The notes under the pieces are model-generated. The model was not told the origin of the DNA. It saw nothing but the letters and a program-made list of their open reading frames with translations, and did no database searches. Positions 63,592-64,000 of a stretch of 64,000 nt of DNA are shown here, in pieces (positions within the stretch are counted from its first letter, which is position 1; each line of letters begins with the position of its first letter). The position numbers were made by a program, and so were the translations under genes. Origin of the DNA: Tissierella pigra (GTDB lineage: Bacteria > Bacillota > Clostridia > Tissierellales > Tissierellaceae); NCBI RefSeq assembly GCF_009695605.1, contig NZ_VUNQ01000003.1, forward strand, positions 114,224 to 178,223. Direction: 5' to 3'.

Positions 63592-63887
63592 TCATATTTC
63601 ACCCTTTCATAAATAACTCAATTAACTGAATTTTTAGTTCATTTTGTGTGTATTTTACTATCACTCAATAACTTCCATAGTCTTTTATGGTTTATATTCA
63701 TTTATCTTTGCTTCTTTTTAGATTCTTAATTTATATTATATATTAATCTACATCAAATTCCAGCAAACTGCATTAATTATATGCACATCCTCAAGTTTCA
63801 TTATGTGTCTACAAATCCTCTCATACTTAATTGGTCATATGATATACTTATATAAAATAAACCTTATAACTTCTGATATGCTCCCCT
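63592..63887. other. AT-rich intergenic region
   Basis: About 300 bp between the response regulator and the IS end. No convincing gene is seen. It contains a partial match to the dispersed repeat (ATAAAATAAACCTTATAAC at 63852-63870). Confidence 0.45.
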
Positions 63888-64000
63888 TGTAGTAGACAGT
63901 TAAAATAATAAAACTGTTTACTGTAAGGAGGAGTATTTTTTATGGGAAGAAAAAGTAGCTTCACAATAGATGAAAAACTTGAATATATTCATAGATGTAT
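63888..64000 (+). mobile_element. left end of an IS3-like insertion sequence
   Basis: TGTAGTAGACAGT at 63888 is a plausible terminal repeat: IS3-type elements start with TG and their first gene lies close behind. The internal ACAGTTA and its inverse (TAAAACTGT) are also near. The transposase start follows at 63943. The element continues beyond the window, so the other end and the target repeat cannot be checked. Confidence 0.6.
63943..64000 (+). CDS. IS3-family transposase OrfA, N-terminal fragment (window edge)
   Basis: Only the first 19 residues are in the window: MGRKSSFTIDEKLEYIHRC, typical of the basic helix-turn-helix start of IS3-type OrfA proteins. TAAGGAGG lies 10 bases before ATG 63943. 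The rest is outside the window. Confidence 0.6.

Noticed and set aside
63740..63830. A short minus-strand frame with HIMKLEDVHIINAVCWNLM
   Set aside because: Thirty codons, no start and no family match; too weak to list.
1..64000. CRISPR arrays, tRNA and rRNA genes
   Set aside because: No regularly spaced direct repeats and no tRNA-like T-arm (GTTCRA) in a cloverleaf context were seen.

Overview
The window comes from a low-GC, AT-rich, anaerobic, spore-forming member of the Clostridia, perhaps Tissierellales-like (the exact lineage is a guess). Supporting signs are strong GGAGG-type ribosome binding sites, many TTG/GTG starts, T-box leaders, an H-type small acid-soluble spore protein, a complete [FeFe]-hydrogenase set, pyruvate phosphate dikinase with its regulator, and a selenoprotein. 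No rRNA, tRNA or CRISPR array was seen.

Layout. 1-4.5 kb: small accessory genes and gene debris (M55 peptidase pseudogene, TfoX C-terminal protein, transglutaminase-like, SHOCT, toroid-like protein, nucleoside phosphorylase, PNPOx-like protein). 4.5-14.5 kb: hydrogen metabolism on the minus strand, as one operon hydC-hydB-hydA-hydE-hydG-hydF (NADH/ferredoxin-linked trimeric hydrogenase plus all three H-cluster maturases) ending at a strong terminator, preceded by a second operon with a thioredoxin-fold ferredoxin and a divergent [FeFe] hydrogenase. 14.7-20.7 kb: a lipoprotein, a DUF2935 protein, and a sigma-54 activator divergent from an L-cysteine desulfidase-type gene that has a textbook -24/-12 promoter. 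20.7-30.4 kb: chemotaxis receptor, MATE exporter, MBL-fold hydrolase, ppdK-ppsR, EamA transporter, sspH. 30.5-36.1 kb: glycosyltransferase, small unknowns, truA, erythromycin-esterase-like protein, hydrolase. 36.3-40.6 kb: a SelW-like selenoprotein whose UGA hides it from ordinary ORF calling, a molbindin, and an amino-acid ABC transporter operon with two T-box riboswitches, one before each of two paralogous binding proteins. 40.8-45.4 kb: hydrolase, an ECF sigma/anti-sigma/YfjL-like operon, a DUF6688 protein. 45.5-49.2 kb: a BlaI/BlaR1-type pair with visible operators, in which the M56 peptidase carries a beta-propeller-like sensor. 49.3-54.9 kb: a three-gene TerB/ATPase/helicase cassette matching the Shango anti-phage system, with a TM2 membrane domain fused to the TerB protein. 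55.3-63.6 kb: a saccharopine-dehydrogenase-like enzyme and a peptide-stress module (response regulator, two ABC systems, histidine kinase) in which the large FtsX-type permease is cut by one in-frame TAA. The right edge enters an IS3-like element.

The points most worth checking are the selenoprotein, the TM2-fused Shango system, the tandem T-boxes with apparently different specifiers, the BlaR1-propeller sensor, and the scattered gene remnants (M55, alpha/beta hydrolase, ppsR duplicate, SDR), which indicate active gene decay.
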